Assembly (NCBI GenBank): GCA_023451915.1 | Contig: JAEXXS010000067.1 | Coordinates: forward strand, 1-5,326 | Source: Pseudomonadota bacterium | Lineage (GTDB): Bacteria; Pseudomonadota; Alphaproteobacteria; Rhizobiales; Rhizobiaceae | DNA length: 5,326 nt | Reading direction: 5' to 3' | Shown here: piece after piece, positions 1 through 5,326 of the stretch | Layout of the letters: each line of letters begins with the position of its first letter | How positions within the stretch are numbered: the first letter of the stretch is position 1 | Program-made: the position numbers and the translations under genes | Notes under the pieces: generated by a model | What the model saw: only the letters and a program-made list of their open reading frames with translations | The model's database searches: none | What the model was told of the DNA's origin: nothing

Positions 1-185
1 CCGGTCGGGTGATCCACACCGAAATCCTCGGTTCCGACACCTATGTCTATATCGATCTTGGCCTGGAGGAACCGCTGGTGGTCCGTGAAAGCGGCGTCGC
101 GGTGCGCAAATCCGGCGAGACGCTCTCGGTTTCCCCCGCAGGGGACAATATTCATCGCTTCGATGAAAAGGGCCGCGCCGTTTGA
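1..185 (+). CDS. thuK: Sugar ABC transporter ATP-binding protein, C-terminal end (ThuK/MalK/UgpC type), partial
   Basis: This is the 3' end of a gene entering from the left edge. Whole codons run from base 3 and the frame closes at TGA 183-185, leaving 60 residues. They form the C-terminal TOBE/OB-fold module of the MalK/UgpC class of sugar-import ATPases: a TEILGSDTYVYID stretch, then EPLVVRESG, RKSGETLSVSP and a closing HRFDEKGRAV. In this family the module sits behind the ATPase domain and contributes to regulation and dimer contacts on the cytoplasmic face of the importer. The Walker A, signature and Walker B motifs would lie upstream and cannot be checked. The name thuK rests on the two downstream genes, since thuK-thuA-thuB is the order known in rhizobial trehalose operons. 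From the tail alone it could be any MalK-like ATPase (malK, ugpC, msmX type). Confidence 0.82.
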   Translation, partial: GRVIHTEILGSDTYVYIDLGLEEPLVVRESGVAVRKSGETLSVSPAGDNIHRFDEKGRAV

Positions 186-219
186 CGTCGACCTCCCAAG
201 CTCAATGAAATGAAACAAC

Positions 220-235
220 CGGGCCGTGATGCCCG
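220..235 (+). other. Small intercistronic hairpin between thuK and thuA
   Basis: CGGGC (220-224) and GCCCG (231-235) are perfect inverted repeats around a 6-base loop. No T-run follows, so it does not look like a terminator. It lies in the 67-base gap before thuA. The upstream candidate start codons GTG 226 and ATG 229 fall in its loop, and the thuA ribosome site follows 4 bases after it. It may act as an RNA stability or processing element within the operon; that role is inference. Confidence 0.35.
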
Positions 236-239
236 CAGC

Positions 240-246
240 AAGGAGA
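240..246 (+). promoter_or_regulatory. Ribosome binding site that fixes the thuA start
   Basis: AAGGAGA lies 6 bases before GTG 253. It is a strong Shine-Dalgarno match at good spacing. The in-frame GTG 226 and ATG 229 lie upstream of it and have no comparable purine-rich site. Confidence 0.75.
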
Positions 247-252
247 ATATCC

Positions 253-1038
253 GTGCCTATTCGCACAATCGTCTGGGGTGAAAACATCCACGAACAGATC
301 AACGAAACGGTGCGTTCGGTCTATCCGAACGGCATGCACAACACGATTGCCGATGCGCTGAATACTGATAGCGGCATTAGCGCGACCACCGCCACCTTGC
401 AAGAGCCGGACCATGGCCTCGCCGAGGCGCGCTTGGCCGAGACCGATGTGCTGGTCTGGTGGGGGCACAAGGATCATGGCGCGGTCAGCGACGAAGTGGT
501 GGAGCGCGTGGCCCGGCGCGTCTTCGAAGGCATGGGGCTGATCGTGCTTCATTCGGGCCATTTCTCCAAAATCTTCAAGCGGCTCATGGGCACGCCCTGC
601 GCGCTGAAATGGCGTGAGGCGGGCGAGCGCGAGCGGGTGTGGGTCGTCAATCGCGGCCATCCGATCGCGCAGGGACTGGACGAGAATTTCGTGCTCGAAA
701 ACGAAGAAATGTATGGCGAACAATTCTCCGTGCCGGAGCCGCTGGAAACGGTTTTCATCTCATGGTTCGCTGGCGGCGAAGTGTTCCGCTCCGGCATGAC
801 ATGGCGGCGCGGCGCGGGCAATGTGTTTTATTTCCGCCCCGGTCATGAAACCTATCCGACCTATCATGACGCGAATGTGCAGACCGTTCTGCGCAATTCG
901 GTCAAATGGGCGTACAATCCGCAACCGGCATGGACGGGCATCCACACTGCGCCGAATGTTCCGGTCGAAAAAGCGCTGGAGCCGATTGTCGAGCGTGGAC
1001 CCAAGCTGCACAAGGCCGGTGAAGCCGGTTATCGCTGA
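253..1038 (+). CDS. thuA: ThuA family protein (disaccharide 3-keto derivative formation)
   Basis: This 261-residue cytoplasmic protein belongs to the ThuA family, which has a class I glutamine-amidotransferase-like flavodoxin fold. Visible family blocks are WWGHKDH (69-75), GLIVLHSGHFSK (95-106), the NRGHPI turn (133-138), EMYGE (152-156) and FYFRPGHETYPTYHD (192-206). Where amidotransferases carry a nucleophilic Cys, ThuA proteins have the LHSGH segment, so no amidotransferase activity is expected. In rhizobia and Agrobacterium, ThuA acts with ThuB to convert trehalose, maltitol and sucrose isomers to 3-keto forms; its own catalytic part is not well defined. GTG 253 is chosen because AAGGAGA precedes it by 6 bases; starting at 226 would add nine weakly supported residues. 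It sits 67 bases after the transporter ATPase gene and 8 bases before thuB, so co-transcription is likely. The family is clear; the substrate is inferred from context. Confidence 0.88.
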   Translation: MPIRTIVWGENIHEQINETVRSVYPNGMHNTIADALNTDSGISATTATLQEPDHGLAEARLAETDVLVWWGHKDHGAVSDEVVERVARRVFEGMGLIVLHSGHFSKIFKRLMGTPCALKWREAGERERVWVVNRGHPIAQGLDENFVLENEEMYGEQFSVPEPLETVFISWFAGGEVFRSGMTWRRGAGNVFYFRPGHETYPTYHDANVQTVLRNSVKWAYNPQPAWTGIHTAPNVPVEKALEPIVERGPKLHKAGEAGYR

Positions 1039-1046
1039 GGTGCATG

Positions 1047-2093
1047 ATGCGTCTTCTTATTCTGGGTACGGGCGGCATGGCGAAAAACCATGCCGAAGCC
1101 TTCAAGGCAATTGAAGGCGTCGAGGTGGTTGCGGCCTGCGATGTGTCGGCGGAACGTGTCGATGCATTTTCAGAAAATCACGACATTCATAACCGCTTCA
1201 CGCGGCTTGAGGATGCGCTGGAATGGGGCCGTTTCGATGCGGTTGCCAATGTGACGCCCGACGCCATCCATCATCCGACCACGCTGGCGCTGGTCGGTGC
1301 GGGCAAGCACGTCTTTTGCGAAAAGCCGCTGGCGGAAAGCTATGAAAAAGCCGCCGAAATGGCCGATGCCGCAGAGCAGGCCAATGTCGTGAATATGGTC
1401 AATCTGACCTATCGAAATGTCGCGCCCTTGCAGAAGGCGCGCGAAATGGTGCTGGCCGGAGAAATCGGGCAGGTGCGCCATTTCGAGGCGTCCTATCTAC
1501 AAAGCTGGCTGGTCTCGAAGACGTGGGGCGACTGGAAGACCGAGAGCAAATGGCTCTGGCGGCTTTCAACCCGCCACGGCTCGAACGGTGTTCTGGGCGA
1601 TGTCGGCATTCATATTCTCGACTTTGCATCCTATGCCATCGGCAGCGATGTGCAGCGGGCGTCCGCTCGGCTCAAAACCTTCGACAAGGCAGAGAACGGC
1701 CATATTGGCGAATATGTGCTCGATGCCAATGACAGCTTCGTCATGATGGCCGAATATGCCAATGGTGCGCTGGGGGTCATTCATGCCAGCCGTTGGGCGA
1801 CCGGGCATCTGAACGAGTTGCGCCTGCGCATCCATGGCGACAAGGGTGCATTGGAAGTGCTCCATACGCCCACCGGATCGAGCCTGCGCGGCTCTATCGG
1901 CGAAGATATCGAAACGCCGGTCTGGCGGGATATCGATGCTGGTATAGTCGAGACCAACTATCAGCGCTTCGCCCGCGCGGTGGCTGACGGTGTGGGGCTG
2001 GAGCCGAGTTTCCGCCATGCCGCCAATCTGCAGCGCGTGCTGGACCATGCCATGGTCGTGGACAGGCCTTTGCCGGAAGTGGCGGCAAGCTGA
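1047..2093 (+). CDS. thuB: Gfo/Idh/MocA family NAD(P)-dependent sugar oxidoreductase, ThuB type
   Basis: This 348-residue protein has the two-domain layout of the Gfo/Idh/MocA family. The N-terminal Rossmann fold opens with LLILGTGGMAKNH (3-15), a GxGG-type dinucleotide loop. CEKPL (91-95) carries the conserved E-K-P, whose Lys93 lines the active site. The C-terminal alpha/beta domain has GDVGIHILD (184-192), with Asp185 and His189 at the usual catalytic positions. Full length is typical for the family. In rhizobia ThuB with ThuA oxidises trehalose and related disaccharides at carbon 3 to the keto sugar. The start is ATG 1047, since GAGG (1037-1040) precedes it by 6 bases; ATG 1044 in the same frame would leave only 3. 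The gene is 8 bases after thuA, and GAGG overlaps the thuA stop, suggesting translational coupling. Family members act on many polyols and sugars, so the substrate rests on context. Confidence 0.88.
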   Translation: MRLLILGTGGMAKNHAEAFKAIEGVEVVAACDVSAERVDAFSENHDIHNRFTRLEDALEWGRFDAVANVTPDAIHHPTTLALVGAGKHVFCEKPLAESYEKAAEMADAAEQANVVNMVNLTYRNVAPLQKAREMVLAGEIGQVRHFEASYLQSWLVSKTWGDWKTESKWLWRLSTRHGSNGVLGDVGIHILDFASYAIGSDVQRASARLKTFDKAENGHIGEYVLDANDSFVMMAEYANGALGVIHASRWATGHLNELRLRIHGDKGALEVLHTPTGSSLRGSIGEDIETPVWRDIDAGIVETNYQRFARAVADGVGLEPSFRHAANLQRVLDHAMVVDRPLPEVAAS

Positions 2094-2134
2094 CCCGCAA
2101 AGCGCCGGTCTGCTGCAAGCGGGTCGGCGTTTCT
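2089..2134 (+). terminator. Candidate rho-independent terminator for the thu operon
   Basis: GCTGACCCGC (2089-2098) pairs with GCGGGTCGGC (2119-2128) over ten positions including one T-G wobble, around a 20-base loop, and is followed by GTTTCT. The stem begins at the last thuB sense codon and takes in the thuB stop. The tail is short and not pure T, and the loop is large, so this is only a moderate terminator. It occupies most of the 55-base gap between the convergent thuB and pcaR genes. Read on the other strand, no T-rich tail follows. Confidence 0.4.
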
Positions 2135-2148
2135 GCGTGCTGGAAGCT

Positions 2149-2910
2149 CTATCGCAGCGTGCGGGATATTTCCGCCTGCGTGGCTTTCAGCGCCGGAAGG
2201 TAACGGGCGATGACATCGGCCATCGGTTCATCTGTCAAAGCCAGACCGACATTCAGCGCCGCAACCACCTTGCCATGAAAATTGGTGAGCGGGACGGCCA
2301 TGGAGCGAAGGCCGATTTCCACTTCCTGATCGATGCCCGCATAGCCCTGCTCACGGATGCGGGCAAGCTCCTCCATGATGCGCGCCAGATCGGTTTCCGT
2401 CCGTGGCGTGCGGGCAATACGCTGGCTGGCATTCAGCGTTGCAAGCGCCTCGTCTTGCGGTAGCGCCGCCAGCAGCACCCGTCCCATTGAGGTGCAATAG
2501 GCGGGCAGGCGCGATCCCGGCATCAGCATCACCGACATGACGCGTTGCTGCGCCGCGCGTGCGACATAGACAATTTCCGTCTCATCAAGAATGGAAACGG
2601 AGGTGCTTTGGCGGATTTCGTCCGACAGTCGGTCGAGAAATGGCTGCACGATGCGCGGAAGCGGCATCGAGGCGAGGCATCCGGTGCCAAGCCGCAGGAT
2701 GCGCGGCGTCACGGTGAAATATTTGCCGTCATAGGCACAATAACCAAGCTCCGCCAAGGTCAAAAGGCAGCGGCGCGTGGTGGCGCGATCATAGCCGGAA
2801 ATCTCCGCCGCATCGGAAATGCTGAGCCGCGGATGATCGAAGGTGAAAGCCTCAATCACCTTCAGGCCCTTGGCCAGTCCGCCCATCATGTCGCGATCCT
2901 TGATCTGCAC
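2149..2910 (-). CDS. pcaR: IclR family transcriptional regulator, PcaR type (pca regulon)
   Basis: With start GTG 2910 this is a 253-residue IclR-family regulator, close to the usual length. Residues 10-70 form the winged helix domain, with the helix-turn-helix around LSISDAAEISGYDRATTRR (29-47) and the wing near GYCAYDGKYFTV (56-67). Residues 75-250 form the effector domain, including GSRLPAYCTSMGRVLLA (132-148) and the DQEVEIGLRSMAVPL block (194-208). PcaR/PcaU/PobR proteins of this subfamily sense aromatic-pathway intermediates; PcaR responds to beta-ketoadipate and controls the pca genes. Divergence from pcaIJF supports that role. The frame stays open to ATG 2970 (273 residues), with ATG 2955 and ATG 2889 as alternatives. 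GTG 2910 is preferred because AGGAGG lies 8 bases before it and because a -10 box and palindrome at 2930-2944 sit inside the longer version. ATG 2889 also has AAGGA 7 bases upstream and would give 246 residues. Confidence 0.87.
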   Translation of the reverse strand: MQIKDRDMMGGLAKGLKVIEAFTFDHPRLSISDAAEISGYDRATTRRCLLTLAELGYCAYDGKYFTVTPRILRLGTGCLASMPLPRIVQPFLDRLSDEIRQSTSVSILDETEIVYVARAAQQRVMSVMLMPGSRLPAYCTSMGRVLLAALPQDEALATLNASQRIARTPRTETDLARIMEELARIREQGYAGIDQEVEIGLRSMAVPLTNFHGKVVAALNVGLALTDEPMADVIARYLPALKATQAEISRTLR

Positions 2911-2918
2911 GCGGGCAG

Positions 2919-2924
2919 CCTCCT
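2919..2924 (-). promoter_or_regulatory. Ribosome binding site supporting pcaR start at GTG 2910
   Basis: Read on the - strand this is AGGAGG, a perfect Shine-Dalgarno core, 8 bases before GTG 2910. The farther-upstream ATG 2970 and ATG 2955 have no purine-rich site in front of them. Confidence 0.55.
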
Positions 2925-2929
2925 CAATT

Positions 2930-2944
2930 GTGCGATTATCGAAC
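2930..2944 (-). promoter_or_regulatory. PcaR operator: 15-bp palindrome over the pcaR -10 region
   Basis: The - strand reads GTTCGATAATCGCAC. It is a near-perfect inverted repeat, GTnCGAT-n-ATCGnAC, with only the third base of each arm unpaired. From memory it equals the 15-bp PcaR-binding sequence described at pcaR and pcaIJ promoters of Pseudomonas putida. The GATAAT -10 hexamer of the pcaR promoter lies inside it, so binding would block polymerase, consistent with autoregulation. It lies 147 bases upstream of the pcaI start and could also serve that operon. Confidence 0.65.
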
Positions 2945-2964
2945 AAAGTAAGCATAACGCACAA
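2935..2964 (-). promoter_or_regulatory. Predicted pcaR promoter (-35 TTGTGC, -10 GATAAT)
   Basis: On the - strand TTGTGC (2964-2959) and GATAAT (2940-2935) are separated by 18 bases. The -10 box is strong (5 of 6 to TATAAT) and the -35 is weak (3 of 6). Transcription would start near 2928, leaving a leader of roughly 18 bases that just contains the AGGAGG site. The start point is an estimate from spacing. Confidence 0.5.
2948..2962. promoter_or_regulatory. Degenerate second PcaR-like site over the pcaR -35 region
   Basis: On the - strand GTGCGTTATGCTTAC matches the reverse complement of the 15-bp operator (GTGCGATTATCGAAC) at 9 of 15 positions, keeping the outer GT and AC and the GTGCG arm. 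It is three bases from the strong site, 18 bp centre to centre, so the two would lie on a similar face of the helix. It overlaps the pcaR -35 box. As a binding site it is a guess from similarity and position. Confidence 0.3.
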
Positions 2965-3079
2965 AATCATTGTGGTCGAGGGGGCATCGTTTTATTCAAT
3001 CTGCAGCGCATTTTTGAAAGACGGTTCCCCATTTTCGGCATGCGTACTGCCCGGCCCGACTTTGGCGCTGCGGTCGTCT

Positions 3080-3085
3080 GAGGAG
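3080..3085 (+). promoter_or_regulatory. Ribosome binding site of pcaI
   Basis: GAGGAG lies 6 bases before ATG 3092. It fixes the start well inside an open frame that runs upstream from 2843. The upstream extension overlaps pcaR and the promoter region and is not believable as protein. Confidence 0.75.
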
Positions 3086-3091
3086 AAGAAT

Positions 3092-3799
3092 ATGGACAAG
3101 ACAATAGGAAGCCTTGCGGAAGCGGTTGCCGGGATCGGCGATGGCGCGACCGTGATGATCGGCGGGTTTGGTGGATCGGGCGCGCCGATCGAACTCATTC
3201 ACGCGCTGATCGACAAGGGGCCGAAGAACCTCACGGTCATCAACAACAATGCCGGTAACGGTCGCATCGGCATCGCCGCCATGATCGACGCGGGACTGGT
3301 GAGGAAGATGATCTGTTCGTTCCCGCGTTCGTCCGATCCGCGCGCCTTCACGGACAAATATCTGGCTGGCGAAATCGATCTTGAGCTGGTTCCGCAAGGA
3401 ACGCTCGCCGAACGTATCCGCGCCGGTGGTGCGGGCATCCCGGCTTTCTATACGCCGACCGCTTATGGCACGGAGCTTGCCGAGGGCAAGGTTATCGCCG
3501 AATTCGACGGTCGCTCTTATGTGCAGGAACGCTGGCTGAAGGCTGACTTTGCGCTGATCAAGGCGCATGTGGCCGATATTCACGGCAATCTCAATTACCG
3601 CATGGCGGCGCGCAATTTCAATCCGCTGATGTGTATGGCCGCTGCCAAGACCATCGTGCAAGCTTCGCAGATCTTGCCGCTTGGCGGCATTGAGCCGGAA
3701 AATGTCATCACGCCGGGCATCTTCGTTGACAGCATTGTTGAAGTCGCAAACCCGCAGCAGGAAGAAGAACTCATTCGGGCAGGAGTGGCCTACGTATGA
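3092..3799 (+). CDS. pcaI: 3-oxoadipate CoA-transferase subunit A
   Basis: This 235-residue protein is the alpha subunit of a class I CoA-transferase. With PcaJ it moves CoA from succinyl-CoA to 3-oxoadipate (beta-ketoadipate), giving 3-oxoadipyl-CoA and succinate in the cytoplasm. The glycine-rich family signature DGATVMIGGFGGSGAP is at residues 17-32. Further family segments are the NNNAGNG turn near 51-57, the CSFPRSSDP stretch, and a C-terminal IEPENVITPGIFVD region. ATG 3092 is chosen because GAGGAG precedes it by 6 bases; the frame is open farther upstream but crosses the regulatory region. The stop overlaps the pcaJ start by four bases (ATGA), typical of paired CoA-transferase subunits made in equal amounts. 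By sequence alone it could be a succinyl-CoA:acetoacetate transferase subunit (ScoA/AtoD). The neighbouring PcaR-type regulator and PcaF-type thiolase favour PcaI. Confidence 0.93.
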   Translation: MDKTIGSLAEAVAGIGDGATVMIGGFGGSGAPIELIHALIDKGPKNLTVINNNAGNGRIGIAAMIDAGLVRKMICSFPRSSDPRAFTDKYLAGEIDLELVPQGTLAERIRAGGAGIPAFYTPTAYGTELAEGKVIAEFDGRSYVQERWLKADFALIKAHVADIHGNLNYRMAARNFNPLMCMAAAKTIVQASQILPLGGIEPENVITPGIFVDSIVEVANPQQEEELIRAGVAYV

Positions 3800-4485
3800 C
3801 CGTCGATACTCGTGAGGACATCAAGCTTTCCAACGCCCAGATCGCCTGGCGCGCGGCGCAGGATATTGCCGACGGCGCTTATGTGAACCTTGGCATTGGT
3901 TTTCCGGAAATGGTTGCCCGCTATCAGCCGGAAGGCCGCGAGGCGATCTTCCACACCGAAAACGGCATTCTCGATTTCGGTGAAGCCCCGCCAGAAGGCG
4001 AGGAAGACTGGGATTTGATCAATGCCGGCAAAAAGGCGGTGACGCTGAAGCCGGGTGCGGCTTTCTTCCATCATGCCGACAGCTTTGCGATGGTACGCGG
4101 CGGCCATCTCGATGTGGCGATCCTCGGCGCTTATCAGGTTGCGCAAAACGGCGATCTGGCCAATTGGCGCGTCGGCGCCAAGGGTGTGCCTGCCGTCGGC
4201 GGCGCGATGGACCTTGTCCATGGCGCGAAGCAGGTGGTTGTCATCACCGAGCATGTCACCAAGAAAGGCGAGCCGAAGCTCGTGGAAAAATGCGCTTTTC
4301 CGCTGACTGGCGTCGGCTGCATTACGCGCATCTATACCAGCCATGCGGTGATTGATATCGACAAGGGCCGCTTTGTGCTGCGCGAAAAGCTTGCCGCCAT
4401 GACGTTGGAAGAGCTACAGGCTATGACCGGCGCAAAGCTGCATATCGATGGCCCTGTCGCCGATCTTGTTGTTCCAGAATTGTGA
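3796..4485 (+). CDS. pcaJ: 3-oxoadipate CoA-transferase subunit B
   Basis: This 229-residue protein is the beta subunit of the class I CoA-transferase and carries the active site. FHTENGIL (52-59) is the second family signature, and Glu55 is the glutamate that forms the covalent acyl and CoA thioester intermediates. YVNLGIGFPEMV (29-40), the HHADSFAMVRGGHLDVAILGAYQV region near 91-114 and the TEHVTKKGEPKLV segment are also typical of the family. The start ATG 3796 overlaps the pcaI stop, and AGGAG (3781-3785) lies 10 bases before it, so coupled translation is likely. pcaF follows after 8 bases. Length and motif content look intact. The same ambiguity with acetoacetate-type transferases applies, and the operon context points to 3-oxoadipate. 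Confidence 0.93.
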   Translation: MTVDTREDIKLSNAQIAWRAAQDIADGAYVNLGIGFPEMVARYQPEGREAIFHTENGILDFGEAPPEGEEDWDLINAGKKAVTLKPGAAFFHHADSFAMVRGGHLDVAILGAYQVAQNGDLANWRVGAKGVPAVGGAMDLVHGAKQVVVITEHVTKKGEPKLVEKCAFPLTGVGCITRIYTSHAVIDIDKGRFVLREKLAAMTLEELQAMTGAKLHIDGPVADLVVPEL

Positions 4486-4493
4486 GGCCTGTC

Positions 4494-5326
4494 ATGACCG
4501 AAGCCTATATTTGCGATTATATCCGTACCCCCATCGGTCGTTATGGCGGCGCGCTTTCCGCAGTCCGCGCCGACGATCTTGGCGCTGTTCCGCTAAAGGC
4601 GCTGATGTCGCGCAACGCTACCGTCGATTGGGAAGCCGTGGATGATGTCATCTTCGGTTCGGCCAATCAGGCAGGCGAAGACAACCGCAATGTCGCGCGC
4701 ATGTCGCTGCTGCTCGCTGGTCTTCCAGTCAGCGTTTCCGGCACCACGATCAACCGTCTTTGCGGATCGGGCATGGATGCGGTGATTGCAGCCGCCCGCG
4801 CCATCAAGGCAGGTGAAGCGGAACTGATGATTGCCGGTGGCGTGGAAAGCATGAGCCGCGCACCTTTCGTCATGCCGAAGGCCGACAGCGCCTTTTCGCG
4901 CAAGGCGGAAATCTTCGACACCACGATCGGCTGGCGCTTCGTCAATCCGCTGATGAAGAAGCAATATGGCGTCGATTCGATGCCGGAAACCGGCGAGAAC
5001 GTTGCCGAAGACTATAAGGTCTCGCGCGCCGATCAGGACGCGTTCGCCGTTCGCAGCCAGAACAAGGCCGCAGAGGCGCAGGCCAATGGACGTCTGGCCA
5101 AGGAAATCGTGGCGGTTTCCATTCCGCAGCGCAAGGGCGATCCGATCGTGGTCGACAAGGACGAGCATCCGCGTGCGACCAGCATCGAAGCGCTGGCCAA
5201 GCTGCCGACGCCTTTCCGCGAAGGCGGCACGGTCACGGCGGGCAATGCGTCTGGCGTCAATGACGGCGCTGCCGCACTGATCGTTGCTTCGGAAGCTGCG
5301 GTGAAGAAATATGGCCTCACGCCTAT
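4494..5326 (+). CDS. pcaF: 3-oxoadipyl-CoA thiolase (beta-ketoadipyl-CoA thiolase), 3' end outside window
   Basis: An open frame starts at ATG 4494 and runs off the right edge, giving 277 complete codons of a protein usually near 400 residues. It is a degradative thiolase that cleaves 3-oxoadipyl-CoA with CoA to succinyl-CoA and acetyl-CoA, the last step of the beta-ketoadipate pathway. The N-terminal signature INRLCGSGMDAV (86-97) supplies the nucleophile Cys90. IAGGVESMSRAPF (113-125), ETGENVAEDY (165-174) and NASGVNDGAAAL (251-262) are further thiolase blocks. The catalytic His and second Cys lie beyond the window. GAGG (4484-4487) precedes the start by 6 bases and overlaps the pcaJ stop. 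Ordinary acetyl-CoA acetyltransferases (PhaA/AtoB) look similar; the RTPIGRYGGALS opening and the pcaIJ context favour PcaF. Confidence 0.92.
   Translation, partial: MTEAYICDYIRTPIGRYGGALSAVRADDLGAVPLKALMSRNATVDWEAVDDVIFGSANQAGEDNRNVARMSLLLAGLPVSVSGTTINRLCGSGMDAVIAAARAIKAGEAELMIAGGVESMSRAPFVMPKADSAFSRKAEIFDTTIGWRFVNPLMKKQYGVDSMPETGENVAEDYKVSRADQDAFAVRSQNKAAEAQANGRLAKEIVAVSIPQRKGDPIVVDKDEHPRATSIEALAKLPTPFREGGTVTAGNASGVNDGAAALIVASEAAVKKYGLTP

Noticed and set aside
202..723. A 173-codon - strand open frame opposite thuA
   Set aside because: It covers conserved ThuA codons on the other strand and crosses the thuK-thuA gap; no supporting signal.
1566..2048. A 160-codon - strand open frame opposite thuB
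   Set aside because: It is a shadow of the oxidoreductase reading frame, with no motif or ribosome site.
3001..3043. CTGCAG (3001-3006) and GCATGC (3038-3043) palindromes in the pcaI leader
   Set aside because: Six-base palindromes are expected by chance and do not match the 15-bp operator.
2545..3081. A 178-codon + strand open frame opposite pcaR
   Set aside because: It is antisense to a clear IclR protein, crosses the operator, and its translation shows no domain or plausible composition.
2843..3091. N-terminal extension of pcaI, which stays in open frame back to ATG 2843
   Set aside because: It overlaps pcaR coding and the promoter region, has no family similarity, and GAGGAG sits correctly before ATG 3092.
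2996..3661. A 221-codon - strand open frame opposite pcaI
   Set aside because: High GC third positions leave long antisense frames. The + strand carries an unmistakable CoA-transferase, and no ribosome site or known motif supports this frame.
4593..5168. A 191-codon - strand open frame opposite pcaF
   Set aside because: It is antisense to conserved thiolase blocks, and the translation looks like a reverse-complement artefact.

Overview
The window looks like chromosomal DNA from an alphaproteobacterium of the Rhizobiales. My best guess is Brucella/Ochrobactrum or a close relative, judging from gene content, protein style and moderately high GC; no database search was possible. It is densely coding, with two metabolic blocks that converge near position 2100. 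I see no mobile element, CRISPR array, tRNA or rRNA.

Left block (+ strand, 1-2093): the last 60 codons of a MalK/UgpC-type sugar ABC transporter ATPase, then a ThuA-family gene, then a Gfo/Idh/MocA-family oxidoreductase. This order matches the end of the thuEFGKAB operon of rhizobia and Agrobacterium. There ThuEFGK imports trehalose and related disaccharides, and ThuA with ThuB turns them into 3-keto derivatives. The binding protein, permeases and any ThuR regulator would lie upstream of the window.

Right block (2149-5326): an IclR-family regulator (PcaR type) on the - strand, diverging from pcaI-pcaJ-pcaF on the + strand. PcaIJ moves CoA from succinyl-CoA to 3-oxoadipate, and PcaF cleaves 3-oxoadipyl-CoA to succinyl-CoA and acetyl-CoA. 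Together these are the last two steps of the beta-ketoadipate pathway for protocatechuate and other aromatics. pcaI and pcaJ overlap by 4 bases, pcaJ and pcaF are 8 bases apart, and pcaF runs off the right edge.

The most informative non-coding piece is the 181-bp pcaR/pcaI gap (2911-3091, taking the pcaR start as GTG 2910). It holds a 15-bp near-perfect palindrome that embeds a GATAAT -10 box for pcaR, and as I recall it is identical to the PcaR site of Pseudomonas putida. A weaker copy lies over the -35. This moves the likely pcaR start downstream of the longest open frame. The genes themselves belong to known pathways, and I do not see evidence for a wholly undescribed system.
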